Below the pieces are notes generated by a model. It worked only from the letters and a program-made list of their open reading frames with translations. It was not told the origin of the DNA and ran no database searches. From Actinernus sp. WN-2022 (Eukaryota; Cnidaria; Anthozoa; Actiniaria; Actinernidae), in the NCBI GenBank assembly GCA_030867875.1, contig JAOWCC010001589.1, forward strand, positions 80,561,537-80,625,536: a stretch of 64,000 bases of DNA. Direction: 5' to 3'. A program made the translations under genes and the position numbers. Positions 52,366-63,760 of this stretch are shown here, one piece after another (the stretch's first letter is position 1; every line of letters begins with the position of its first letter).

Positions 52366-52436
52366 CTTGGATTTGGCAGAATCGCGGGCTCTGTCCTTTT
52401 TGCACGTGACGTCATCATGACGTTGAGTTGGGACAA

Positions 52437-52570
52437 ACCACAGGCTAACCATCCTCCCATTTTGTGTATTTGTCACCGATGTTTTAGTAACGGCCATTTA
52501 GCAAATTTCCACTGGTTTTCCGTGGTGTGGACTCTTATTTACCACGATTTACGTCATCACATCCTTAAAT
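52437..52570. repeat. TTC8 upstream segment duplicated in inverse at 58.9-59.3 kb
   Basis: CCACAGGCTAACCATCCTCC...TGTGTATTTGTCACCGATG and GGTGTGGACTCTTATTTACC...GATTTACGTCATCAC are present here and, reverse-complemented, at 59338-59270 and 58937-58871. In the distant copy the two halves are separated by about 330 bp flanked by CAAATT. This is the 5' side of TTC8, so it may include promoter or 5' UTR sequence. Confidence 0.8.
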
Positions 52571-52616
52571 CAAGGAAGAGCCCGCAAGAAAAAAATCCAT
52601 TCTCAATTGCAGACTA

Positions 52617-52705
52617 GCCTGTACACAGACCTCCGTAATCCCTTCAAAGGAAGGAAAAGGTGGTCTGTACTACGGATGAGTTAATCGTGTTCCGACATAA
52701 TTACT
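52617..52705. repeat. Dispersed MITE end (solo copy)
   Basis: GCCTGTACACAGACCTCCGT...GGTCTGTACTACGGATGAGT...GTTCCGACATAATT. The same 85-bp sequence is at 57527-57612 and, inverted, at 58388-58462 and 58690-58770. Confidence 0.85.
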
Positions 52706-52719
52706 CGGGCTGCCTGTGG

Positions 52720-54028
52720 CAGCGCCGAGTCTTAAAATGCAAGCGGTTATTTTTTTTATTTTTTATTTCATGTCAGACGGCTTCTGCGCATGCGTTAAAG
52801 GTCAAATTCCAACCAATCAGATTGCACTGTGCTGGTCACGCAAACAAAGGTTAGATTTCCTCAGGCGCGCTCAGATAAGAAAGCTCAAAGCTCTCAGACG
52901 AGGCGAGACAAGGAGATATCAATTTCAAATAGTCATTGTCAGAAATCTATTCCATCGTCGGTGGGCAATTATGCAATACAACCTAAATTTGGGTCAGGTC
53001 CATGTTTTACGACAGAATAACCAGAGTCTTTCTACTGGATTCGGAGAGCTCGAGACATTATACAAGTCTGCTAATATGGGGAAAACTGAAACACAAAATG
53101 AACTTTGACGGCAGAAACCCTCATATTTGAGCCAAGCGGAATATTTACATGATCCGCTAAGATTTTTACAAATCTAATTAGTTAAGCAGATGTACGCAGT
53201 GTATGCCAACTGAAATGCTGTGCTCGTTTTGTGGCCTACGGCTCAGTGGGGAAACTACACGAACAAGAAGCATGAACTGCCAGCAAAGAGAGAGGAATTG
53301 ATCGGAGACGTTAAATTAATTTCATCTTCAAATTATCTCATGTGGCCCGAGTGAAAGGCCAGATGGGCTCTTTTCTACTTTCAACACACAGTCGCTAAAC
53401 TGTACGAAATCTCCAAGAATAAATCCCTAATGTCCAAACTAACGGGAAAAACTGAAAGAGGAAAGCCTTATGAGAAATCGACGTACATATGAAGCTATAT
53501 AAGTTATCATCGACTATATGGGAGTCAAACATCGAGCTGCTATGAAACCGCTTGTGACAGTTTGTTTACGCACTTTCATGACAAACGAACGTTTCTACTT
53601 TCGACACAACGGTCGCTAAACTGTACGAAATCTCCAAGGATATATCCCTAATGTCCAAACTAAAGGGAAAAACTGAAAGAGGAAATCATTGTGACCAATC
53701 GACATAAATATGAAGCTCCAGATACATGAGAACCCATAGAGAAAACCGATAATAATGAACACGGTATTAGTTTCACCGACATTTGTGGCGTAACTGAACT
53801 CGCACTACAGCATAGCTTGAAATACTGTACGAAAACTCAAGAAATCTTCCATAGAATGTTCTATTTTTTTTACAGCTGAGAACTGTATTATTAAACACAA
53901 GAAATAAAACAATGGTGCCATTTGAAGAATTATATCATGTCAAAAGTGCAAACGAAGAAATATATATCTACGGACGCGAGCAGCTCGATCGTTTCACTTT
54001 GGTCAAACTCGGACTGTTTACGACTGGA
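52720..54028. other. Upstream of TTC8, no gene recognised
   Basis: A frame at 52716-53108 has no recognised domain. Two copies of a 95-bp segment (GTCGCTAAACTGTACGAAAT...) lie near 53390 and 53600. CATGTGGCCCGAGTGAAAG near 53340 recurs near 56935. Confidence 0.5.
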
Positions 54029-54036
54029 ACCTGCAG

Positions 54037-56028
54037 TTTTATTTTTTATTTATTTATTTATTAAGCTTCCAACAGTATTAATATAATACATTAATTTAAA
54101 CAATGAGTATACTGTTGAGGATGGACTAGACAGGTGGATAACACCTATGGATTAAGTCCTCCAGGTAAAATCAAATATAAATTGGAACATAACAAAATAA
54201 TACTTACTAAATATATAACAATGGTTTTAAAACTATATACACTGTAAAATATTATGAATAAAGACAGCAGGATTAATATTGAAATTACAAATGAGAGGCA
54301 TTGATAAGTCTGCACGAGGTGCAGCGGCACCTGGATACCCAGGTACATGTATTGTTAATGTCAAAATTATTGATAAAAAGTTCAAAATAATGAAGAGAAA
54401 TAATATTTTTAAATGAACTGTACTTATAAGATAATCTGGCCTCAAGTGGTAGAGCATTCCAGAGTGGAATGACACGGTTAAAAAAGGAATAAGCACAGGT
54501 CTCAGTGTTGCAAAATTTAGTGCTAAATAATGGACCTTTGGCAGCATTTCTAGTATTTCTAATTGGAATGTACGGTGATAAATACTTAAGAATATCAATG
54601 CAAATTAAACCTATTTTACATTTAAATAAGAAAGAAAGGTCGAGTAATTCTCTACGAAAAGATAAAGGTAAAAGGTTACAGGACTTGAGTCTGGATTTGT
54701 AGTCAGAATCGGAACAAGTTATGAATTTAGTAGCTCGCCTTTGGACTCTTTCGAGCTTCAACAAATTACGTTTGGTTGCTACTGACCATACAGGAACTCC
54801 TGTTTCCAGTCGGCTTCGAACTAGGGAAAGATACAAAAGGCGCTTAGCGGAGCTATTGGTTCTATGACCACAGGTACGTTTGACAAAACCCAGAGAGCGG
54901 TTGGCTTTTTTGGAAATTTTATCTATGTGGGCATTCCAAGTAAGGTTTGACGTAACGTCAAAGCCGAGGTCACAATAGACCTGTGTAGGTGTAATGATTC
55001 TGGAACCCATACTGTAGGGGTAGATGCATGGATTAGAAGACCTTGTCACTCTAAGGATTTTACATTTAGATGTATTAAAAGACATGCCCCAGGTCTCACT
55101 CCAGTGCAATAGGGAATCAATGTCTTGTTGGAGTGCCAGACAGTCATCAGGAGTGGTGATTTCTCTATAACATTTGGAGTCGTCTGCAAATAGAGCTAGA
55201 GTGGAATTAGGTGAGAGACAGCTGGGAATGTCATTAATATAAAGAAGAAACAGAAATGGACCTAGAATTGAGCCTTGGGGGACGCCAGAGGCTACTGGTA
55301 ACCAGTCAGATGAACTACCTTCGATTACAACTCTTTGACGGCGGTCAGTCAAGTAGCTATGAATCCAATTAAGTAGGTTGCCATTTGTCCCAAAATTCTT
55401 AAGTTTGTGGATAAGGAAAGAGTGAGGGACAGAATCAAAGGCTTTAGAATAATCTAGGTAGAGAACATCAACTTGACCAGCATTATCAAGAATTTTAGAA
55501 AAATAATTTAGGACATCAACCATCTGTGTTGTGCAGGATTTCCCTTTAAGGAAGCCATGTTGGAGGTGATACAAAGAATCCTCCAAGAAAGGGAGCATGC
55601 GATTTAATAAGCATCTCTCCATCACCTTACTGACACAAGATAGTAGGGAGATAGGACGATAGTTGTCCACCAAGTCCTTGTCATCTTTTTTGTGAACTGG
55701 AGTGACATTGGCCTCCTTCCATGCTGATGGCACAACTCCCAAAGAGAGTGATTTATTAAATAGAGAACAAAGGGATGGAGAGAGTTCCAAAGCACATTCC
55801 CTAAGAATTCTAGGTGAGAGCCCATCAGGACCAATGGCTTTGTTAACATCAAGGCTCTCTAAAATCTTTCTAACCTCTGAAGTTGTAAAATGAAAAGAAC
55901 TCAATTGAGGATTTACAGAAGGTAAGCAATCATACGAACTGGGAGAGAGGTTACTTAAATTGAAAACAGAAAAAAAATACTTATTAAACAGGTTGGCTTT
56001 CTCGATAGAGGTTGCTGCGATTTATCGG
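54037..56028 (-). mobile_element. 5'-truncated non-LTR retrotransposon
   Basis: The insert has an (AATAAA)-type 3' tail at about 54037-54063 on the minus strand and is flanked by ACCTGCAG on both sides (54029-54036, 56029-56036), a likely 8-bp target duplication. It contains the end of ORF2. The 5' end stops within the region before the reverse transcriptase, so no endonuclease is present. Confidence 0.82.
54285..56021 (-). CDS. Reverse transcriptase of a CR1/jockey-like LINE (N-terminally truncated)
   Basis: About 578 codons without a stop. The start is set by truncation, not by a real ATG. Visible motifs: KANLFNKYFFSVF before the domain, GPDGLSPRILRE, NYRPISLLS, YLDYSKAFDSVPH (first catalytic Asp), SGVPQGSILGPFLFLLYIND, and FADDSK with the catalytic Asp pair (F in place of the usual Y). 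The thumb and C-terminal region have LLYLSLVRSRLETGVPVWS and QRRATKFI, and a tail PLWNALP. The endonuclease domain is absent, so retrotransposition from this copy is impossible. The frame is undamaged, which points to a recent insertion. Confidence 0.9.
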   Translation of the reverse strand: MAATSIEKANLFNKYFFSVFNLSNLSPSSYDCLPSVNPQLSSFHFTTSEVRKILESLDVNKAIGPDGLSPRILRECALELSPSLCSLFNKSLSLGVVPSAWKEANVTPVHKKDDKDLVDNYRPISLLSCVSKVMERCLLNRMLPFLEDSLYHLQHGFLKGKSCTTQMVDVLNYFSKILDNAGQVDVLYLDYSKAFDSVPHSFLIHKLKNFGTNGNLLNWIHSYLTDRRQRVVIEGSSSDWLPVASGVPQGSILGPFLFLLYINDIPSCLSPNSTLALFADDSKCYREITTPDDCLALQQDIDSLLHWSETWGMSFNTSKCKILRVTRSSNPCIYPYSMGSRIITPTQVYCDLGFDVTSNLTWNAHIDKISKKANRSLGFVKRTCGHRTNSSAKRLLYLSLVRSRLETGVPVWSVATKRNLLKLERVQRRATKFITCSDSDYKSRLKSCNLLPLSFRRELLDLSFLFKCKIGLICIDILKYLSPYIPIRNTRNAAKGPLFSTKFCNTETCAYSFFNRVIPLWNALPLEARLSYKYSSFKNIISLHYFELFINNFDINNTCTWVSRCRCTSCRLINASHL

Positions 56029-56059
56029 ACCTGCAGACTAAATTGTAAACGTGTGGCCG

Positions 56060-56712
56060 TGTTCAGGCTAGTAAATCTAGCTAGCTAACCACAGGAGGTA
56101 GCGAGCTTCTTTAGTCTGAACAGTTTTTCTGCTCTGGTGATTAGCTAGCTAGTGGTCGGTGGAATACTTTGAAGTTCCAAGCTACCAAGCGAGGTAGCTT
56201 GAATAGAATCTAGCGCGCTAAAAGCCCATCGATGACAGATTTTAGTTATTTTAAGGTTTTGAAATGTACACAAATGTCAAGTCAGTGTTATCATCCGATC
56301 TAGCCGACTTCTAGCTCTCGCTACGACCACGTTCACTACTCGCTCCAAGGTAATTTCTCTTACCACGACAACTACCGGGTGTATTGTACGTCAATTGAGC
56401 CATCATGGATAACGAGGATCGCCAAACACCAGTCAGTAGCAGTTTTTCGCACAGTTTTAATATTTTGGTTGAAATTTCAATTGAGCACTTTGGCGATCAA
56501 TTATTTGCGATTACGAAACACTTGCGCCAAGGGCAGTTATATTTCTATCTTTTAGAGGTCTTTAGAGATAGAAACAAACCAGAAGAGGGAAAAACAAAAA
56601 GTAAAACCTACTAAGTTACTAGGTCTGAACAGTACTAATTTATTAACTAGCTGCGAGTTGCTGACAGATATCTCAAGACTCTAGCTAGCTGCACGATAGT
56701 AGTCTGAACATA
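56060..56712. mobile_element. Possible MITE with GTTCAG...CTGAAC ends
   Basis: GTTCAGGCTAGTAAATCTAGCTAGCTA at left is imperfectly inverted at right as TAGCTAGCTGCACGATAGTAGTCTGAAC. CTAGCTAG motifs recur inside. The 69-codon frame at 56405-56614 has no recognised family. Confidence 0.45.
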
Positions 56713-56999
56713 CATACACACATGAATAAGTAGTGTTTTCAATAAAAGATCAACTACTTTAATTTACATACGAGAAAACAAAAATATTAAATTACATACA
56801 TGTATATATATACTAGGGGAGCAGAGAATGAAAGTCACCGCGCTACCGGCCACTCCTAAAGACTGCTAATAATTCTTCCCTTTGGTTATTACTAAGAGGA
56901 TTTCAAATGAAAGTGTATTTCATCTTCAATCTCATGTGGCCCGAGTGAAAGCCCAGATGGGCTCTTGTTTTGCATAAATTACATATCGATTTCCATTGG

Positions 57000-58160
57000 C
57001 CGAGAAACACTAGACGGTACACATTGTAGATTTCAGATTGCTCATTTCCTATTGTTAACGGCAATGCAAGGACGCGCTGGGAAGCGTGGGAAATAAAATA
57101 AATTCCCTTCTTCGATAGCCTATATACACAGACCTTCGTAATCCATTCAAAGGAAGGGATTTGGAGATCTTTCTATCCTCGAGGAAGTGGAAGATTGGAT
57201 GGATTCGTGAGTTTGAGAACCACGCGAACTCGAGGTTTGAGAAGTCGCGCTCGTAAGCAACTCGCCTGACCGCCGAGGCTATTGATATTGCTTCTGGTTG
57301 ATCGTCTCCCACAGCCATTCGCTTTGCAAAAAGAGCTCTTGAACATGGACTTTCTTTTCGTTTTGAATAACTAGACGATATCTGAAGAATAATTTCGTTT
57401 GTTCCCTGCAAATTCTTTCAAACTTCCTAGCTAGGCACTTTCTGCATATATGTTGAGGCCGACTTTTTACTTGAAATCGAGAGAAATAATTTATTCCCAG
57501 ACTTGAAATGCAGCAGTTCCATGATAGCCTGTACACAGACCTCCGTAATCCCTTCAAAGGAAGGAAAAGGTGGTCTGTACTACGGATGAGTTAATCGTGT
57601 TCCGACATAATTTTGCATAAATTACATATCGATTTCCATTGGCCGAGAAACACTAGACGGTACACATTGTAGATTTCAGATTGTTCATTTCCTATCGTTA
57701 ACGGCAATGCAAGGACGCGTGGGAAATAAAATAAATTCCCTTCTTCGATAGCCTATATACGCAGACCTTCGTAATCCATTCAAAGGAAGGGATTTGGAGA
57801 TCTTTCTATCCTCGAGGAAGTGGAAGATTGGATGGATTCGTGAGTTTGAGAACCACGTGAACTCGAGGTTTGAGAAGTCGCGCTCGTAAGCAACTCGCCT
57901 GACCGCCGAGGCTATTGATATTGCTTCTGGTTGATCGTCTCCCACAGCCATTCGCTTTGCAAAAAGAGCTCTTGAACATGGACTTTCTTTTCGTTTTGAA
58001 TAACTAGACGATATCTGAAGAAGAATTTCGTTTGTTCCCTGCAAATTCTTTCAAACTTCCTAGCTAGGCACTTTCTGCATATATGTTGAGGCCGACTTTT
58101 TACTTGAAATTCGAGAGAAATAATTTATTCCCAGACTTGAAATGCAGCAGTTCCATGAAC
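57000..58160. repeat. Two direct copies of a 510-bp segment
   Basis: 57000-57525 and 57640-58160 are nearly identical (for instance GGCCGAGAAACACTAGACGG, CACTTTCTGCATATATGTTG). The 118- and 119-codon minus-strand frames in them are copies of each other. Between the copies lies one end of the 85-bp dispersed repeat. Confidence 0.88.
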
Positions 58161-58770
58161 GATATTCTTATCATTTTTTTCTTGATATTAACCGAGTACT
58201 GGACACAAAATGACAGCAATTCGTCTTAATACAATTCCAAACTAGAGTGAATCGAGCTCGGATTTTCCCACGGAGCCAGAACTAAGGTCAACATAACCGC
58301 TAAGCCAATCAGCACCCGCTATGAGGCACCAGCCAATCAGCGACTGGTTACAACATTCCTGTAACTATCCACGTGACCTAGAACACGATTAACTCATCCG
58401 TAGTACAGACCACCTTTTCCTTCATTTGAAGGGATTACGGAGGTCTGTGTACAGGCTATTCCATGAACGATATTCTTATCATTTTTTTCTCGATATTAAC
58501 CGAGTACTGGACACAAAATGACATAGCAATTCGTCTTAATACAATTCCAAACTAGAGTGAATCGAGCTCGGATTTTCCCACGGAGCCAGAACTAAGGTCA
58601 ACATAACCGCTAAGCCAATCAGCACCCGCTATGAGGCACCAGCCAATCAGCGACTGGTTACAGCATTCCTGTAACTATCCACGTGACCTAGAACACGATT
58701 AACTCATCCGTAGTACAGACCACCTTTTCCTTCATTTGAAGAGATTACGGAGGTCTGTGTACAGGCTATT
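58154..58770. repeat. Tandem duplication of a 308-bp unit
   Basis: 58155-58463 and 58464-58770 share ATTCCATGAACGATATTCTT, CGAGCTCGGATTTTCCCACG and the inverted 85-bp end (AACACGATTAACTCATCCGT...ACAGGCTATT). Differences are a few substitutions and a 2-3-base indel, so the duplication is recent. Confidence 0.88.
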
Positions 58771-58870
58771 GCAGACTGGATTTTGTCAATTATAGTCAGA
58801 ATTGCATGGTTAGTCGAATGCCGTGATCTATAAAATCCAAATTGTTTATTGTATAAAATATTTAATTTAT

Positions 58871-59338
58871 TTATATAACTAATTGTGATGACGTAAATCG
58901 TGGTAAATAAGAGTCCACACCTCGGAAAACCAGAGGAAATTTGTTTTTTACAACAATATTAGAAAACGTACAAAAATAGTTTCGTTACAAAGCGTGACAG
59001 CTTTGAAAGAGCCAGCGTTGTCTATAACTTTCTCGCGTCAGCACCGTTGTCTGGACTCTCATTTACCACCATACTTCAACCAATCAGATAGCGAGATTAC
59101 CGGCAGTTGTGGTAAAACATTTCTTAGCAAATGAGCCACAGGAAGCCCGAGCTATATGTCAACAATCATGAGCCACAGGAAACCCGAGCTGTATTATTAT
59201 GAGCGCGCGCTAAATCAACACATATACAGCAGAATCAAGTCAAAAGGTATTTTATTTCACAATTTGCTAAGAAATGATGGATTAAAGCATCGGTGACAAA
59301 TACACAAAATGGGGAGGATGGTTAGCCTGTGGACAAAC
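58871..59338. repeat. Inverse partner of the TTC8 upstream segment, with insert
   Basis: Reverse-complement match to 52437-52570, split by about 330 bp at a duplicated CAAATT. No gene in the insert. Confidence 0.75.
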
Positions 59339-60133
59339 TACGGCATATCCGTACTGTAACCTCGTGCTGTACCGTAGCTCTGTAATTTGATTGGATCAGC
59401 AGGAAAAAAACAACTACAATATAAACCGTTTGTTGTCAGCACCAACATATCGATTGCCACGCGCGCAGTATTACAGACTCTTATAGGCTAATTGACTTAT
59501 TTTAATGGTGCGTTTCTTTGGGAGAATCCAAAATCGGATTCTAATCCCGAATTCTTCATTACCAAAAGAAACCAAGAATCCGAAAATGGATTAATTTTGC
59601 CCTGAGGACTTCGATATACAGTTCGCGCAAAAATGACAGCAAGCAGGTTTTTGTTTTTCGAGAAGATATTTTCTGACAATTGAACTCGGCGAGTATTTCT
59701 CGAGTGTTGAAAGACAAACTAGTCACTTTTAGTTTAATAAGTCCGGTGGCTGGATGTGCTATTCTCAAGACGAAGCCGGACTGCTTGCCACAGGTACTTT
59801 CTTCAAATCCTTAGTTTCCCAAAGAAACGCTCAGTTTTGAATTAATCCGTCAAACTACAGAGGGCCTGTCCTCCGGAATAAAATCCCTGTAGAGGCAAGA
59901 GATCAAAACAGTTCCTGTTCCCGGCTGTTTATCAGGCTCAGTAATGCTATATGCTTTACACTGAGGTGATGATCAGGACCGATCGAGAAACAATAAATTA
60001 TTAATCGAAGTCGCTAAAATATAAGGAAATAAATAATAGATAATAATGATAAAGCAAGCATCCACACACAGGGAAACCGCACAGGTAAACATGCGCCGCA
60101 TCTCCCGCAACACGAGTCGCCCCCGTGGATGGA

Positions 60134-60290
60134 TCATGGATATGAGCGGGACAAACTACGGCATCTCCGTAACTGTGCTGTACCGTATATCTGTAATTTG
60201 ATTGGATCAGCAGGACAAAAACAATGGGAAACCATTTCAATGTCACGGCATGCCGTGCTGTAGCCAGTACTGTAGTTTGTCCCACTCATA
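60134..60290. mobile_element. Short MITE, GGGACAAACTAC ends
   Basis: TATGAGCGGGACAAACTACG at left and its near complement TGTAGTTTGTCCCACTCATA at right. CTGTACCGTA..TCTGTAATTTGATTGGATCA inside is also found near 59370-59400, where only one end of the same family remains. Confidence 0.75.
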
Positions 60291-60639
60291 CGAAATCTGC
60301 TCACTGTACATACGTACAGTTAAGTTACTGTACCTTCTAATAAAAGTTAAGTTTAAATTTGGGCAAATTTACATTGCTGGCAGAAACAAATATACTTTAT
60401 AGCGTTACGGAACGTACATAAATGGTGCAGAATGTTGTTATGTAATCCCGTTGGGATACCGTTGAGGGTATATAAAGAGGAGCGATTAATATGCAAGAAT
60501 CAATTGAAGGCGTTTCTCTACTTTGATACCCAATTTCTTTAGGACATATTGTTAAGAATAGAAGAAATGTACTGACTACACTATGTATACGAAGTCCAAG
60601 GATTACGGCAAAGCTGACACAACGTAGGATTTTATATTG

Positions 60640-62200
60640 AATGTTACAATATTTCGGCTGGCAAACCAGCCTTCTTCAGGTACTGAGGGTGACATTGGGG
60701 TTTGCGGTGTTGAGGTGTGGGTCCGTTTTTAGTGCGGTATTTCGGTGAATTAAATCCCATATTGCGTTGATCTCAAATACTGCATGTGCGTTGTTTGTGT
60801 TTTCAAACCTGCGATGTTCGGTGAAACGAAATGTTTGCGGTGTTGTGGTTATTTTCAAAGTCAAATCCATGTAAATCACGGGACTTTAAAAAAAATTATT
60901 GCGTCATTGCGGTGTCGGTATTTTGTCAACGTTACAGCTTAAAGTGTTACAAAATCTTTTTAGGTCTTGTACTGCCCCATGCAATACTAGCTAGGACCAG
61001 CAGCATCGTTGTCGATGTACAAAACAGGACCAAACAGTCTATTAGTGCTAGGTCCAGCAGCATTGGCTGTGGTCGAACTGATGTTTACACCGATATTTGT
61101 AAAACAGTGATGCTTACCGCACCAATCATAGTTTTTGGTGTTTCAATTGTTTTGTGTGCGACCTCGTTTTTAGTGATTTCAGTGTGTGTTCGTTACTCGG
61201 GTTACGTGGCGATTTCAAAGAATATCTTTTAGTGTTCCGTTGCTTTGTGTGCGACCTCGTTTTTAGTGATTTCAGTGTGTGTTCGTTACTCGGGTTACGC
61301 GGCGATTTCAAATAATATCTTTTAGTGTTCCGTTGCTTTGTGTGCGACCGCGTTTTTAGTAATTTCAGTGTTTGTTGTTCGGGTTACGCGGCGATTTCAA
61401 AGTGTTAGCCACGTGCACCTCTAAAAGGATGGTTGGTATAGGGCGCTGTTACCAGCTTCAAAAACTTCATTGTTACACCAGTGTTACCCTCTTGTGCGAC
61501 TGCAGCCATTGTTGTCTTTATGCAAACAGTGGCTGCGGTCGCACAAGAGGGTGAAACAGTATTATATTTGTCCTGCCGTTCTTGTTAGTTGTATTAAGAT
61601 ATGGGATAACACTCCGGTGTAGCAAAAGCCGTTTGTGTGGCGTCAGTTTATTTATTTCCCGAGTTCTCGTGTATATACCGATCGTGACTGTATCTCGGAC
61701 TGTATCACAGGAACTGACGTCTAGGATGTCGACTGGTCACCGAACACAGATGAATCGGGCGGGACGGGCGGGCTGCGAAACTGTTTTCTGTTACTTTTCT
61801 TGCGCAACGAACTACTCCAAGCCAGGTGTGGCTTATATACACCTTCTTGGCCAATCAGAGGGTGGCTTTTACGTTAACAATACCTTGCATGCATAATATA
61901 TATTATTCAAATGACTTTGAATAGTGATGCTCACACCAAACATAGTTTCTGGTGTTTTCGTTGTTATGTGTGCGTCCTTTTTCAGTGATTTTAGCGTTGG
62001 CGTTTGTTGCTCAGGATACGCGGCGATTTCAAAGAAGATTTACCATTCACGGTGTTAGCCACCTCCAAAATGTTGGTACGGCGCTGTTAACAGCAGTATT
62101 AACACCAGGTAAAAAAAACTTCATTGTTACACCAGTATTACCGTCTAGTGCGACCGCAGCCAGTGTCGAGAGATTTTGGTCAACAGTGGAATGAAATAAA
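60640..62200. repeat. Repeat block with about 90-bp tandem units
   Basis: TTGTGTGCGAC(C/T)(T/G)CGTTTTTAG...GATTTCAGTGTGTGTTCGTT...CGGGTTACG.GGCGATTTCAAA recurs at 61150, 61240, 61330 and in diverged form at 61960. AAAACTTCATTGTTACACCAGT with GCGACTGCAGCCA occurs at 61455-61515 and 62110-62165. Probably a decayed transposon with duplicated parts; frames here have no known domains. Confidence 0.65.
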
Positions 62201-62548
62201 TTTGCTCTAAATCTCTCTCTAAATCAGTGTTTTTCATCCACTCGAATCTCCGTTACCTTCACCAAAACAGACTCGGAATTTGTTCAACAGTTACCCCTAA
62301 TTACGGTAAGTCATATGGTAGACATCTCGGCTCTGGTCTCACTTTCATTTATTTTGACCTGAAGAGACGGATCTCTGCTAAAGTAGAACCTGGTTATATG
62401 GAAGTCCCCGATATCTCGAACATGTTTTTTTTGAGCCAAGCAAATAAACAATATATTAAATGCATTACTGAGTAATGACTCTTCAATAAAATCATGAACA
62501 TTCATAGTCACCCACTAGAAGAAGTCCTACCTGGATCGAGTTAAACGA

Positions 62549-62865
62549 TCCCAGGAGCGTCCATATATACTATACCCGTGAGTAGCGTATGACTGGTTTG
62601 AGCTGTTTTTAGAACATGTTTCCCGGGTAACTGCCTTCTGACTCTGCTGCGATCGTGCATATGCTTGCCGTAATTATCGAGATTAAGAATGATATATTGT
62701 TCTTTGAGGTGATTTTACTAACGCTGCATTGTCCTGACTATGGTTTGATTGGATTCCCAGAGTGCGGGCACGTGAACTCCCGTGAGATCTGTTCTAAATA
62801 TAGCTCAATCCGGTCATACGCTGACTCCCAGACCTAGTATGCGAGATGGACGCTCCTGGTAATGG
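62549..62865. mobile_element. MITE-like element related to the 3-kb satellite
   Basis: CCAGGAGCGTCCATATATAC at left and ATGGACGCTCCTGG at right are inverted. GCTCCTGGTAATGGGCTCCT follows at the right and also ends the satellite at 3640-3660. The frame inside has no recognised domain. Confidence 0.55.
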
Positions 62866-62879
62866 GCTCCTGACAATCT

Positions 62880-63330
62880 TCACTAAGATTAAGAAATAAG
62901 GTTAGCCCTATAATAATAATTATTATTATAAGAATAATTATAATAATAGGCTTTCTTTATAGAGGGTAACACTTGACAGTAACAACTGAACTGATAATTT
63001 CGTGGCTCTCAAAGCAAACTTTTTAAGATGAAAAATAAAAGCAAAACATTTACAGTTTAAAATATTTAAAAAAATGCAATTGTGATAATAATCGTAGTAT
63101 CAACTAACAATTAATTATAAACGCGAAAAACTACAATTTACTAATAGAATAAGAATTCAAATAATAAATACATTATATAGACAAAAATCATTACTACGAT
63201 TCTTCTTTAAAGATAGGTGATGCCAAAAATTTAGATCAAATGTCAATGCGTGAAGATGTTTTCTGGCGAGTTAAAGTGTTTTAAATATTACGTTTAAAAC
63301 TAGCGACACTATTTGCCCTAAGACCAAAAG
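62880..63330. other. AT-rich sequence, no gene recognised
   Basis: ATA/ATT trinucleotide repeats near 62910-62950; otherwise nothing seen. Confidence 0.5.
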
Positions 63331-63344
63331 TGAATTGGTGGGTT

Positions 63345-63435
63345 GCACTGGCGGCCATGTTGGTTGGTAGGAACAAAAGAAACCACATTTGCTTCTTTTG
63401 TTCCTACTAACCAAGATGGCCACTACGCTTTTGTG
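63345..63435. mobile_element. Short hairpin MITE
   Basis: GGCGGCCATGTTGGTTGGTA with GGAACAAAAGAA at left; TTCTTTTGTTCCTACTAACC with AAGATGGCCA at right, separated by about 12 bases. Confidence 0.7.
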
Positions 63436-63567
63436 ATTGTATTCCCTTAGGGCTTAGGAATGATTGCAACCCAAGAATACAGAACGTTTTAAAAGTAGTT
63501 ATGTAAATAGATTATTTTGATTTGTAATTACAACCTAGCAGTTCAGTGTTAATGTATATATTACTTA

Positions 63568-63760
63568 GGCCTACGGCAAACGTCGAACTAGCCATGAACT
63601 TAATTCAGTCGAACCTATTAATTTTGAAATAGGCTCATGGACAGTACGACGTTTGCCGCAATTGAGATCGACCTATTCAATAGGTACGAGTCCAGCATGA
63701 GATTCGAGTAGCTAAGTCGGGAATTACGACTCTGGTGCGACTTTACGGCAAACGTCGTTC
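63568..63760. mobile_element. MITE-like element with ACGGCAAACGTCG ends
   Basis: TACGGCAAACGTCGAACTAGCC at left; an inverted CGACGTTTGCCGC near 63640 and a direct TACGGCAAACGTCGTTCT near 63743. The unit looks like a short element with one extra end. Confidence 0.5.

Noticed and set aside
57055..58044. Two similar 118-119-codon proteins
   Set aside because: Similarity is due to DNA duplication; no domain, and the frames lie within a repeat family.
60831..61232. 133-codon protein with hydrophobic C-terminus
   Set aside because: It runs through tandem repeats and lacks any family resemblance.
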